Source of the DNA: VRUE01 sp963732225
GTDB lineage: Bacteria; Actinomycetota; Thermoleophilia; Solirubrobacterales; 70-9
Assembly: GCA_963732225.1 (NCBI GenBank)
Contig: CAVSYR010000002.1
Span: forward strand, 1,054,001 to 1,118,000
Length of the DNA stretch: 64,000 nucleotides
Direction: 5' to 3'
The notes under the pieces were generated by a model, which was not told where the DNA came from, did no database searches, and worked only from the letters and a program-made list of their open reading frames with translations. Position numbers and translations under genes: made by a program. Below, piece by piece: positions 52,270-62,080 of the stretch. The stretch's first letter is position 1. Each line of letters begins with the position of its first letter.

Positions 52270-53723
52270 TGAGCCGCCGAAAAGAAAATGGCGGCAAGCT
52301 CGGCGAGTACGAGCGCAAGCGTGATTTCGACTCGACACCCGAGCCGAAGGCGAAGGGGAAGCTAGGAAAGCGCGGGGCGCCGCGCTTCGTCGTGCAGGAG
52401 CACAGCGCTCGTCGCCTGCACTGGGACCTGCGCCTCGAGCACGACGGGGTGGCGGCCTCCTGGGCGGTGCCCAACGGCATCCCGCTCGATCCGGCCGAGA
52501 ACCGCAAGGCCGTGCACACCGAGGACCACCCGCTCGAGTACCTCGAGTTCGAGGGCGAGATCCCGGCTGGTGAGTACGGGGGCGGGACGATGCGGATCTG
52601 GGACCGCGGCACCTACGAGGTCGAGAAGTGGGAGGAGGGGAAAGTCGTCTTCAGCTTCTCCGGCGAGCGATTGAGCGGCCGCTACGCGCTGTTCCGGGCG
52701 GGGAAGGACGCGAAGGACTGGATGATCCACCGCATCGACCCGCCTGCCGAGCAGCGCGACCCCTTTCCCGAGTCGGTGGTGCCGATGCTGGCCAAGCTGG
52801 CGAAGCTGCCGGCGAGCGACGAGGGCTGGGCGGCCGAGGTGAAGTGGGACGGCGTGCGGGCGGTCGCCTACTGCCGGCCCGGCAGGCTGCAGCTGCAGAG
52901 TCGCAACCTCAGGGACGTCACCGCCCAATACCCCGAGGTGCGGCGGCTGACGCGCCAGCTCGGCGCGGTCGACGCGGTGCTCGACGGTGAGCTGGTCGCT
53001 TTCGACGAGAACGGCCTGCCGAGCTTCGAGCGCCTGCAGCAGCGCATCCACCAGACCGACGAGAGCGTGGTGCGGCGGCGAATGAAATCGCACCCGGTCA
53101 CCTACGTGATCTTCGATTTGCTCTACCTCGACGGACGGGACCTGCTGGAGCAGCCCTATCGTCGCCGCCGTGAGCTGCTCGAGAAACTCGACCTCTCGGG
53201 CCCGAGCTGGCAGACGCCCTCCTACTCCACCGAGCACGCCGAGGAGCTGCTGGCGGCAAGCGCCGAGCAGGGGCTGGAGGGGATCGTGCTCAAGCGCCTC
53301 GACAGCGGCTACGCGCCCGGCAAGCGCGGCGGCGCCTGGCTCAAGGTGAAGAACGTCGGCCGCCAGGAGTTCGTGATCGGGGGTTGGTTGCCGGGAGAGG
53401 GGCGGCGGCGCGACCGGCTCGGCTCGATCCTGCTCGGCTACTTCGACGACGGCGAGCTGCGCTACGCGGGCAAGGTCGGCACCGGCTTCTCCGATCGCGA
53501 GCTCGACGAGCTGGTCGAGCGATTGGCGCCGCTGGCGCGCGAGACGAGCCCCTTCGCCAACCGCCGTGGCCCACGCCAGGCGAACTTCGTCGAGCCACAA
53601 CTGGTCGCCGAGATCGAGTTTCGCGAGTTGACCGCCGAGGGGATGGTGCGCCACGGCTCCTTCAAGGGCTTGCGCGAGGACAAGCCCGCCGAACAGGTCG
53701 GCATCGAGCGTTCGCTATCCTGA
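52269..53723 (+). CDS. ATP-dependent DNA ligase with N-terminal 3'-phosphoesterase domain (LigD-like)
   Basis: 484 residues from GTG 52269. The N-terminal PE domain has FVVQEHSARRLHWDLRLEHD with catalytic His/Asp and EDHPLEYLEFEGEIPAGEYG. The ligase domain has AAEVKWDGVRAVAYC with the adenylated Lys192, VTYVIFDLLYLDGRDL and EGIVLKRLDSGYAPG, then an OB fold ending HGSFKGLREDKP. LigD works with Ku in end joining; here the polymerase domain is absent and no ku gene lies nearby. Confidence 0.93.
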   Translation: MSRRKENGGKLGEYERKRDFDSTPEPKAKGKLGKRGAPRFVVQEHSARRLHWDLRLEHDGVAASWAVPNGIPLDPAENRKAVHTEDHPLEYLEFEGEIPAGEYGGGTMRIWDRGTYEVEKWEEGKVVFSFSGERLSGRYALFRAGKDAKDWMIHRIDPPAEQRDPFPESVVPMLAKLAKLPASDEGWAAEVKWDGVRAVAYCRPGRLQLQSRNLRDVTAQYPEVRRLTRQLGAVDAVLDGELVAFDENGLPSFERLQQRIHQTDESVVRRRMKSHPVTYVIFDLLYLDGRDLLEQPYRRRRELLEKLDLSGPSWQTPSYSTEHAEELLAASAEQGLEGIVLKRLDSGYAPGKRGGAWLKVKNVGRQEFVIGGWLPGEGRRRDRLGSILLGYFDDGELRYAGKVGTGFSDRELDELVERLAPLARETSPFANRRGPRQANFVEPQLVAEIEFRELTAEGMVRHGSFKGLREDKPAEQVGIERSLS

Positions 53724-53755
53724 AGCAAGACTAACTACAGAAATTGGACTTAGAC

Positions 53756-56036
<2,281 letters not shown>

Positions 56037-56056
<20 letters not shown>

Positions 56057-56360
56057 CTGCTCGCCCGTCCCCGCCGAGATGCGGGCGACGGCGACGCTGC
56101 TGGAGCGCCGCTGGACGCTGGCGACCATCTACGCCTGCGCCAGCGGCGCCGCCCGCTTCAACGAGTTCCGCCAGTCCCTCCCCGGCGTCTCGCCGACCAC
56201 CCTCTCCGAGCGTCTCGAGCAGCTCGAGGCCGCTCACATCGTCGAGCGGCATCTGGTCCCCGGCCGTCCGCCGCATACCGAGTACGTATTGACCCGGCAC
56301 GGAGAGCAGTTGGCTCGTGCTGTCGCCGGCCTGCTGGAGGAAGGGAGCAGGGAGAAGTAG
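56037..56360 (+). CDS. HxlR-family transcriptional regulator
   Basis: 107 residues from ATG 56037, overlapping lon by 20 nt. CSPVPAEMRATATLLERRWT is the HxlR N-terminal helix with Cys, RFNEFRQSLPGVSPTTLSER is the helix-turn-helix, and the wing is VERHLVPGRPPHTEYVLT. Such regulators respond to redox or electrophiles. Its target is not clear. Confidence 0.88.
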
Positions 56361-56380
56361 GAGCGGCTGGGTTGCTGGGC

Positions 56381-57415
56381 TCAACCGCAGAGCGATGCGG
56401 TACTGCGCCTTGCCTTGCGGAGCTTGCTCTTGGCCTGACGTACGCGGCGGTGCAGGAAGGCGCGGGTCGAGCCGTGCGCGTGGGCGGCGTGGCGCTTCAG
56501 CCGCTTCAGCTGCCGCGCCAGGGAGAGCTCCCGTTTTTCGGCGAGCGAGCAGGGCGTTGGACCCGGTGGCTTCGGTTTCGCGATATTGATCAGCAGCTTG
56601 GGCGCGGACACCCCCTGATAGGTCCCGTCGGCGGGGTGGGAGACGGTGAAGTTGGCGTTCTTGCCAAAGACCGTTTCCGGCAGGGCCAGCTGGAAACCGA
56701 CCACACCGCCGCTGCTGGTGCCGGTGAAAGTGGCGATGCCGCCTTCGCGCCAGGTCACGGTGAGGCTGAAGGGCAGGCCGTCGGGAGCGGGGAGACCGCT
56801 GGCGAGATTGGCCGTGGCGTAGACGATGCCGGTGGCACTCACCCGTTTGACCGGCCGCATCGCGACCGCGAGGTAGTGCAGGATCGGCTCGACGGTGAAG
56901 TCGTAGGGAAAGGTTTCGTAGTAGGAGGGATTCGTTTCGTTGGCAGAATCGGCGAACTCCAGATAGGAAGAGGTGGAGTTCGCTTCCTGTACGACGATTT
57001 CGGTCCGCGCGCTGCCGCTGCCCGACAGTTCGTGGCAACTGGAGCTGTAGCGAGCTTTTTCGAAGACGCTCCCCCAGTTGAAGTCATCGATTCCCTGGGC
57101 GAGGACCATGCAGATCGGGAATTCCCCCGCTCTTTTGGTGTAGGGAGCGCCGTGCCAGTCGACGACGACGACGTCACGCGTGGTGACCGGCGGCAGATGC
57201 CAGAGCGCGACCTCTTGGGAGCCGTTGTAGTTGGCATCGTCCCTGTGATTGTTGAGCTGACCGGTGTAGTGCTGTCCGACTGTGATCAAAGGCGCTTCGC
57301 TCGGCTTGCGACCCCCACCTTCGAAAGCGGTGGCGGAAGCCGTGAGGACGATCGAGAAGACCACCGTCGCGATGACGACAGCGACAGCCCTTGCGGTGTT
57401 GCTCGGCCCCTGCAT
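56381..57415 (-). CDS. Exported protein of unknown function
   Basis: 344 residues from ATG 57415. Signal peptide VVIATVVFSIVLTASATA, then beta-rich regions (TVGQHYTGQLNNHRDD, VVDWHGAPYTKRAGEF) and a Cys pair. The C-terminal 60 residues are Lys/Arg-rich (KRELSLARQLKRLKRHAAH) with final Cys, perhaps binding the cell wall or nucleic acid. No family recognised. It is divergent from the PadR gene. Confidence 0.75.
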   Translation of the reverse strand: MQGPSNTARAVAVVIATVVFSIVLTASATAFEGGGRKPSEAPLITVGQHYTGQLNNHRDDANYNGSQEVALWHLPPVTTRDVVVVDWHGAPYTKRAGEFPICMVLAQGIDDFNWGSVFEKARYSSSCHELSGSGSARTEIVVQEANSTSSYLEFADSANETNPSYYETFPYDFTVEPILHYLAVAMRPVKRVSATGIVYATANLASGLPAPDGLPFSLTVTWREGGIATFTGTSSGGVVGFQLALPETVFGKNANFTVSHPADGTYQGVSAPKLLINIAKPKPPGPTPCSLAEKRELSLARQLKRLKRHAAHAHGSTRAFLHRRVRQAKSKLRKARRSTASLCG

Positions 57416-57526
57416 CCTCGTCAGCCTTTCACAAAAACGCCTCTGATTGATCGCTTTTGCTCCTATCAATAGGACTAAATTCGGCTGATCGGCGTCTGTG
57501 GCATTGCCGAACGGTGCGATGCGTTA

Positions 57527-57536
57527 CGATATATCG
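57527..57536. promoter_or_regulatory. Palindrome before the PadR gene
   Basis: CGATATATCG is a perfect 10-bp palindrome, 28 nt before the PadR ATG, in the shared region with the divergent exported-protein gene. Possible PadR autoregulatory site. Confidence 0.4.
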
Positions 57537-57563
57537 CGTTAGTAATCGATAGAAAGGTTTTTC

Positions 57564-58106
57564 ATGCACCACAGATGCAATCCACGACACGGCGGCGTTC
57601 ACCGGCACGAGGAGTTTGCGCGCAGCCGAGGCCCTCGCTACGGACGCGGGCGCGGCGGCCCTCGGGCGCGACGCGGCGACGTTCGGGCGGCCGTGCTGGC
57701 CCTGCTCGACGAGCGGCCGATGCACGGCTACGAGATGATCAAGCAGCTGGAGGAGCGGACCGGGGGAGCCTGGGCACCGAGTGCTGGCTCGATCTACCCG
57801 ACCCTGCAGATGCTCGAGGACGAGGGCCTGATCAACGGCATCGAGGTCGACGGCAAGCGCCGCTTCACGCTCACCGACGCCGGCAAGGCCGAGCGCGAGT
57901 CGCGAGCCGGCGAGGAGACTCCCTGGGACGCGGTCCGTGCCGAGGCCGACCCCGAGCAGATTCACCTGCGCGAAGCGGTCGGCAAGCTGCACCACTCGAT
58001 CGGCCAGGTCTTTCACGCCGCCGACGAGGGTCAGCAGCGCCGGGTTCGCGAGCTGCTCGACGAGACCCGTCGCAAGATCTACGCGATCCTCGCCGAGGAG
58101 GGCTGA
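57564..58106 (+). CDS. PadR-family transcriptional regulator
   Basis: 180 residues, AGAAAGG upstream. A His/Arg/Gly-rich N-terminal extension (about 40 residues) is followed by LALLDERPMHGYEMIKQLEE and GSIYPTLQMLEDEGLI, the PadR winged helix, and a C-terminal dimer helix (LHHSIGQVFHAADEGQQRRV). The His-rich start might bind metal. It is the first gene of a strand run leading to the encapsulin operon, 53 nt upstream. Confidence 0.93.
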   Translation: MHHRCNPRHGGVHRHEEFARSRGPRYGRGRGGPRARRGDVRAAVLALLDERPMHGYEMIKQLEERTGGAWAPSAGSIYPTLQMLEDEGLINGIEVDGKRRFTLTDAGKAERESRAGEETPWDAVRAEADPEQIHLREAVGKLHHSIGQVFHAADEGQQRRVRELLDETRRKIYAILAEEG

Positions 58107-58159
58107 GGCAGTAGGCACCCCGGCCGCGCTCGACGGTCGGACCCTGGCAATATGCAGGC

Positions 58160-58549
58160 GTGGGGTTCGACCAGTACCACGAGCCGGCCGAGGAGCTCTC
58201 CGCGGAGACGCGGACCTTCGCCCGCCTCTGCGCCTCGCTGACCGAGGAGGCCGAGGCGATCGGCTGGTACCAGCAGCGGCTCTCGGTCGAGCCTGACGAA
58301 GAGGCGCGGGCGATCATGCACGACGCCCAGGGCGAGGAGTTCAAGCACTTCTGCATGGACCTCGAGTTCCTGCTCCGGCGCACGCCGCTTTGGCGCGAGA
58401 TCGCGCAGGGGATCCTCTTCCAGGAGGGCGACATCGTCGAGCACGGCGAGGCCGCCGAGGAGGAGGCGACCGAGGGCGAGGCCGAGCGCGGCGCCCCGCT
58501 CTCCGGCGGCGAGTCGCTCGGCATCGGCAGCCTGCGCGGGGCCGCCTGA
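58160..58549 (+). CDS. Encapsulated ferritin-like protein (EncFtn)
   Basis: 129 residues from GTG 58160. Helix 1 (SLTEEAEAIGWYQQRLSV) and helix 2 (EEARAIMHDAQGEEFKHF) carry the Glu/His ferroxidase ligands of EncFtn. After an acidic linker it ends ESLGIGSLRGAA, the typical cargo-loading peptide that docks in encapsulin. It oxidises Fe(II) for storage in the shell. Its TGA overlaps the shell gene's ATG. Confidence 0.95.
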   Translation: MGFDQYHEPAEELSAETRTFARLCASLTEEAEAIGWYQQRLSVEPDEEARAIMHDAQGEEFKHFCMDLEFLLRRTPLWREIAQGILFQEGDIVEHGEAAEEEATEGEAERGAPLSGGESLGIGSLRGAA

Positions 58550-59349
58550 TGAGCCACCTGCTGCGCGGGCACGCGCCGATCACCGAGGCCGGCTGGGCGC
58601 TGCTGGACTCCGAGGCGCGCGAGCGGCTCGAGCCCGCCCTCGCCGCCCGCAAGCTCGTCGACTTCGCCGGCCCGCACGGTTGGCAACACTCGGCTACCAA
58701 CCTCGGTCGCACGCAGAAAGTCGCGAAAGCTCCCGCCAAAGGAGTCGCTGCGGCGCAGCGCCAGGTCCTGCCACTGGTCGAGCTGCGTGCGCCCTTCTCG
58801 ATCGCCCGCTCCGAGCTGGAAGCGGCCGACCGCGGTGCAGAGGACGCTGATCTTGGCCCGCTCGACGAGGCTGCGCACCAGATCGCGGTGGCCGAGAACG
58901 CGGCCGTCTTCCACGGCTGGAAAGCAGCGGCGATCAGCGGTGTCCTCGAGTCCTCCTCGCAGCAGGCGATCAAGCTCGGCAGCGATTGCGAGCGCTATCC
59001 CCGCCATGTCGCCAAGGCGGTCGAGGCCCTGCTCGCGGCCGGTGTTGGTGGCCCCTACGGGCTGGCGCTCGGTCCCGATCCCTATACCGGCGTGCTCGAG
59101 ACCGGCGAGCACGGCGGCTACCCGCTGCTCGAGCACCTGCGCGAGATCGTCGGCGGCCCGCTGGTCTGGTCACCCGGCCTCAAAGGCGCCGCGGTGCTCA
59201 GCCTGCGCGGCGGCGACTTCCTCTTCGAGTCCGGCGAAGACCTCGCGATCGGCTATGCCGACCACGACGCCAACTCGGTCCAGCTCTACCTGCAGGAGAG
59301 CTTCAGCTTCCGCGTCGCCACCCCCGAGGCCGCGGTAGCGCTCAGCTAG
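58549..59349 (+). CDS. Encapsulin shell protein (family 1)
   Basis: 266 residues, TGATG overlap with the cargo gene. N-terminal HAPITEAGWALLDSEARERL, LAARKLVDFAGPHGWQHSA, and later VLETGEHGGYPLLEHLREIV and DLAIGYADHDANSVQLYLQE are the HK97-fold encapsulin blocks. It forms an icosahedral compartment around the EncFtn protein to store iron. Confidence 0.97.
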   Translation: MSHLLRGHAPITEAGWALLDSEARERLEPALAARKLVDFAGPHGWQHSATNLGRTQKVAKAPAKGVAAAQRQVLPLVELRAPFSIARSELEAADRGAEDADLGPLDEAAHQIAVAENAAVFHGWKAAAISGVLESSSQQAIKLGSDCERYPRHVAKAVEALLAAGVGGPYGLALGPDPYTGVLETGEHGGYPLLEHLREIVGGPLVWSPGLKGAAVLSLRGGDFLFESGEDLAIGYADHDANSVQLYLQESFSFRVATPEAAVALS

Positions 59350-59370
59350 CGGGAGTTTCGCGCTACCTTC

Positions 59371-59691
59371 ATGCCGATGATTGACGAGGCCACCATCGTT
59401 GAGGCCGGCCGAAGAATCTCCGCGGCAGCGCCTGAAGCGCGGGTCATCCTTTTCGGCTCACACGCTCGCAACGAGGCAGTCCCTGGGAGTGATCTTGACT
59501 TTTTGGTGATCGAGCCTGCGGTCAAGAACGCAGGCATGGAGTCGGTACGGCTTCGCCGAACTCTGCGGGGCCTTGGCGTACCGGCAGATGTTGTCGTCGT
59601 GGACAAGGACCTAGCTCGTCGCCGCTCGGTGGTCGCCGGGACTATGGTCGAGCGAGCACTTCGCGAGGGCCGGGTCCTTGTCGACGCCTGA
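59371..59691 (+). CDS. MNT-type nucleotidyltransferase
   Basis: 106 residues. VILFGSHARNEAVPGSDLD holds the GS...DxD motif of minimal nucleotidyltransferases, the antitoxin half of HEPN/MNT pairs that inactivates the HEPN RNase by AMP transfer. VVVVDKDLARRRSVVAGTM forms the end. Its partner gene starts inside its last codons but is broken (59678-59892), leaving an orphan. Confidence 0.9.
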   Translation: MPMIDEATIVEAGRRISAAAPEARVILFGSHARNEAVPGSDLDFLVIEPAVKNAGMESVRLRRTLRGLGVPADVVVVDKDLARRRSVVAGTMVERALREGRVLVDA

Positions 59692-59892
59692 GCATCGCGA
59701 GGTTGCCAAGCTCCTCCTTCAAACGGCCTCGATCTCGAGGTCCCCGAGCCGGTGCTTGCCTCCGATTGGCTGACCCCATGGGGCGTTCTCTTCCGTTACG
59801 ACGACGACCCAACCAATTCATTGGACCGCGACAGAGCCCTTGAGGCCTCAACCGCAGCAGTCGCCTTCGCCGAACGACTTATCGATCGCTGA
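59678..59892 (+). pseudogene. Decayed HEPN-domain gene, partner of the MNT gene
   Basis: TTG 59678 begins STPEHREVAKLLLQTA, a typical HEPN start. The frame then fails at about 59737. From there, in another frame, LDLEVPEPVLASDWLTPWG and VLFRYDDDPTNSLDRDRAL and AVAFAERLIDR up to TGA 59892 match the usual HEPN C-terminus. About 50-60 middle residues, including the region of the R-x4-6-H RNase motif, are missing. The toxin is therefore dead. Confidence 0.8.
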
Positions 59893-59936
59893 GGCCTGCC
59901 CGCGCTTCCCGTGAAGCCGCCGTAGCGCTTCCCTAG

Positions 59937-60710
59937 CTATCCCGCCGGGCTGCAGGGCAGGACGTGGGTTATCGCCAGGGTGGTGCCGTCAGCGAACCCG
60001 ACTTCTCCTTCGGTGTAGTAGTGGCCGGTCGGGCAGCTGGCGGTCAGGTAGCTCTGCTTCTTGCCTTTGTAGGTGAAGGAGCGCTTGATCGTGATCTTGA
60101 ACTTGGTGACCGAGCCGAAGCCGCCGGCAATCGGTGGTATCCGCGCAATCACGTGGGTTCCGTAGCGGCCCCGGTGGATCTTGGTCAGCTTGGCGGTGGC
60201 GATGACGGCGGTTGGAGCCGGGACCGCGACGTATGTGTGGATGAGGATGAGCGTGGCGCCGCCGTGCACGCCGCCGTTGAAGAGGACGATCGGGCCCGTC
60301 GCCGCGAAGGGCCGTTGTTCGGGGAAAGCGACTTCCACTTCACCCTCTCCGGAGCCGATGATCGCCTCCGCGCAGGCGTTCTTCGCGGCGGCGGTCGAGC
60401 GGGCGACGAGCTCTCGTTCCGTGCAACTGGGCAGGCCGCGGGCGTTCACCTGGATCGTCTTGTCGAAATCGAGGTTGACGCTTCTGATCGCGGGCGGATG
60501 GCTGCCGTCGGTGGTTCCGATCCTGGCGTTGAGGTTTGCCGAGATCGGCGCCAGCTCGTGCTTGGGCAGCTTGGTCGGCGAGATCCCGCCGTTGTCCCTG
60601 AGGAAGAGGGTGCCCACCCGGACCACCTCCGGCTTGGCGAGGGCGGCCGCCGCGACGAGCAGGGTCAGTACCGCCGCGACGACCGTTACCTGAGTCAGCT
60701 GCTTCCTCAT
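59937..60710 (-). CDS. Exported protein of unknown function
   Basis: 257 residues from ATG 60710. Signal peptide VTVVAAVLTLLVAAAALA is followed by VVRVGTLFLRDNGGISPTKL, LDFDKTIQVNARGLPSC and several strands including LILIHTYVAVPAPTAVIAT. Two to four Cys may pair. Similar exported proteins with RGLPSC are frequent in Solirubrobacterales; the function is unknown. Convergent with the MNT-HEPN remnant. Confidence 0.8.
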   Translation of the reverse strand: MRKQLTQVTVVAAVLTLLVAAAALAKPEVVRVGTLFLRDNGGISPTKLPKHELAPISANLNARIGTTDGSHPPAIRSVNLDFDKTIQVNARGLPSCTERELVARSTAAAKNACAEAIIGSGEGEVEVAFPEQRPFAATGPIVLFNGGVHGGATLILIHTYVAVPAPTAVIATAKLTKIHRGRYGTHVIARIPPIAGGFGSVTKFKITIKRSFTYKGKKQSYLTASCPTGHYYTEGEVGFADGTTLAITHVLPCSPAG

Positions 60711-60825
60711 GCTCGTATCCCCCCGCCTCCGTGAATGGAACCCGGGCCGATCCTCGCGGTGGAGGTGTGGGCATCGCCTCCCCAATCTGGGGGTTTGCTC
60801 GCCCTGGATTCAGCAGACTGGGAAA

Positions 60826-62052
60826 TCAGCCATCGAGGCGCAAGGCGGTCTCGAGCTCGGCCGCGATGTCCTTGAGCGGGCGACCGAAGAGCTCCTCGAT
60901 CGCGCGAAGGCGATTCGTGACCGTGCGCCGATCGACGCCCAGCACGACGGCGGTTGAGGAGACGTTCCGCTCGGCGGCGAAGTAAGCGCGCAGGGTCTCC
61001 CGCGCCGTCTCGCCGCCATCGGGCGTCCGCTCAAGTGGCGCCAGGTAGAGCTGGTGCAGGGAGGTGGCGACGAGGTCGTCGCGGAGGATCGAGGTGAGGA
61101 GGACGACGTCGGCGTAGTGGAGGACGGCCTCGCCGCGGCGCTCGGCGATCGGCAGCGCCGCCTTGGCCTGGCGGTGACTTAGCCGCCAGCCCGCCAGTCC
61201 CTCGCCGGGCTCGCCGACGGTCACGATCACTCCGTCCAGCGGGATATCGGCAAGCGCTTGCAGTGCCCGCTGGGCATCGAGCGGGCGCCTGCCACCGAGC
61301 CAGCAGGCCCAGATCGACTCCTCCTCACGGCAGACCGCGAGCAGGCGGCGATCGAGCTGCTTTGCCAGCTGGCGCATCGCCTCGGGTGCGCCCTCTCCCT
61401 TGGCCATCAGGGCGAGGTGGTGGCCGTCGAGGTCGTAGCCGAGCTCGGAGTGATCTACTTGCTCGCCGGCGAGCAGGCTCTTGACGCACTCGCGCCGCCG
61501 CTCCGCGCTGCTGCTCGGCCAGCTCTTCGCCTCGCGGACGTGCTCCTCGCCCACCGCTGCGAGCAGGCGATCGAGCAGCGTCGCCTGCCTGCGCAGCAGG
61601 CGGCGCAGGACGGAGGTCGGGACCTCGAGCCGCTCTGCCTCTTCGACCAGGAAGTCGCTGAGCAGGGCGTTGCCGGAGACATAGCGGCGCAACACGGTGT
61701 CGAGTGGGACGCCGGCGCGGGCGGCCAGGCGGGCCTCGGCGAGCAGCGCCGGGGGGATGCCCGGCGCGCGGCGCTCGCCGAGCTCGATCGCGACAAGGGC
61801 GTAATCAAGGGCCGTGGTGAGGGCGCCGTTGAGGCTGTGCAGGTAGCTGGGGTCGGCGACCTCGCGAGGATCGGCGATTGCGTGAACGCGGGTGGCGACC
61901 GCCGCTTCCAGCTCGGGCAGGCGCCCGCGCAGCCGGGCCGTGATCGTGGCGCAGGCCTGCTCCAGAGACGGGGCAGAGGGCGGCTCCCGGCGGGGCCGCC
62001 CGGCGGGGAAGCGCGAGCTGTCGGGAAGCGGATTCAGGCCGCGATTCGTCAC
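60826..62052 (-). CDS. PucR-type transcriptional regulator
   Basis: 408 residues from GTG 62052. The C-terminus holds the PucR helix-turn-helix: LRAYFAAERNVSSTAVVLGV and RRTVTNRLRAIEELFG. The centre (GWRLSHRQAKAALPIAER) is the GGDEF-like fold common to CdaR/PucR, and an N-terminal helical region (RLAARAGVPLDTVLRRYVSG) is RsbRD-like. Target unknown; single gene. Confidence 0.92.
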   Translation of the reverse strand: MTNRGLNPLPDSSRFPAGRPRREPPSAPSLEQACATITARLRGRLPELEAAVATRVHAIADPREVADPSYLHSLNGALTTALDYALVAIELGERRAPGIPPALLAEARLAARAGVPLDTVLRRYVSGNALLSDFLVEEAERLEVPTSVLRRLLRRQATLLDRLLAAVGEEHVREAKSWPSSSAERRRECVKSLLAGEQVDHSELGYDLDGHHLALMAKGEGAPEAMRQLAKQLDRRLLAVCREEESIWACWLGGRRPLDAQRALQALADIPLDGVIVTVGEPGEGLAGWRLSHRQAKAALPIAERRGEAVLHYADVVLLTSILRDDLVATSLHQLYLAPLERTPDGGETARETLRAYFAAERNVSSTAVVLGVDRRTVTNRLRAIEELFGRPLKDIAAELETALRLDG

Positions 62053-62080
62053 TCGCGCACCTTAGCTCGCCCCCTGTGGC

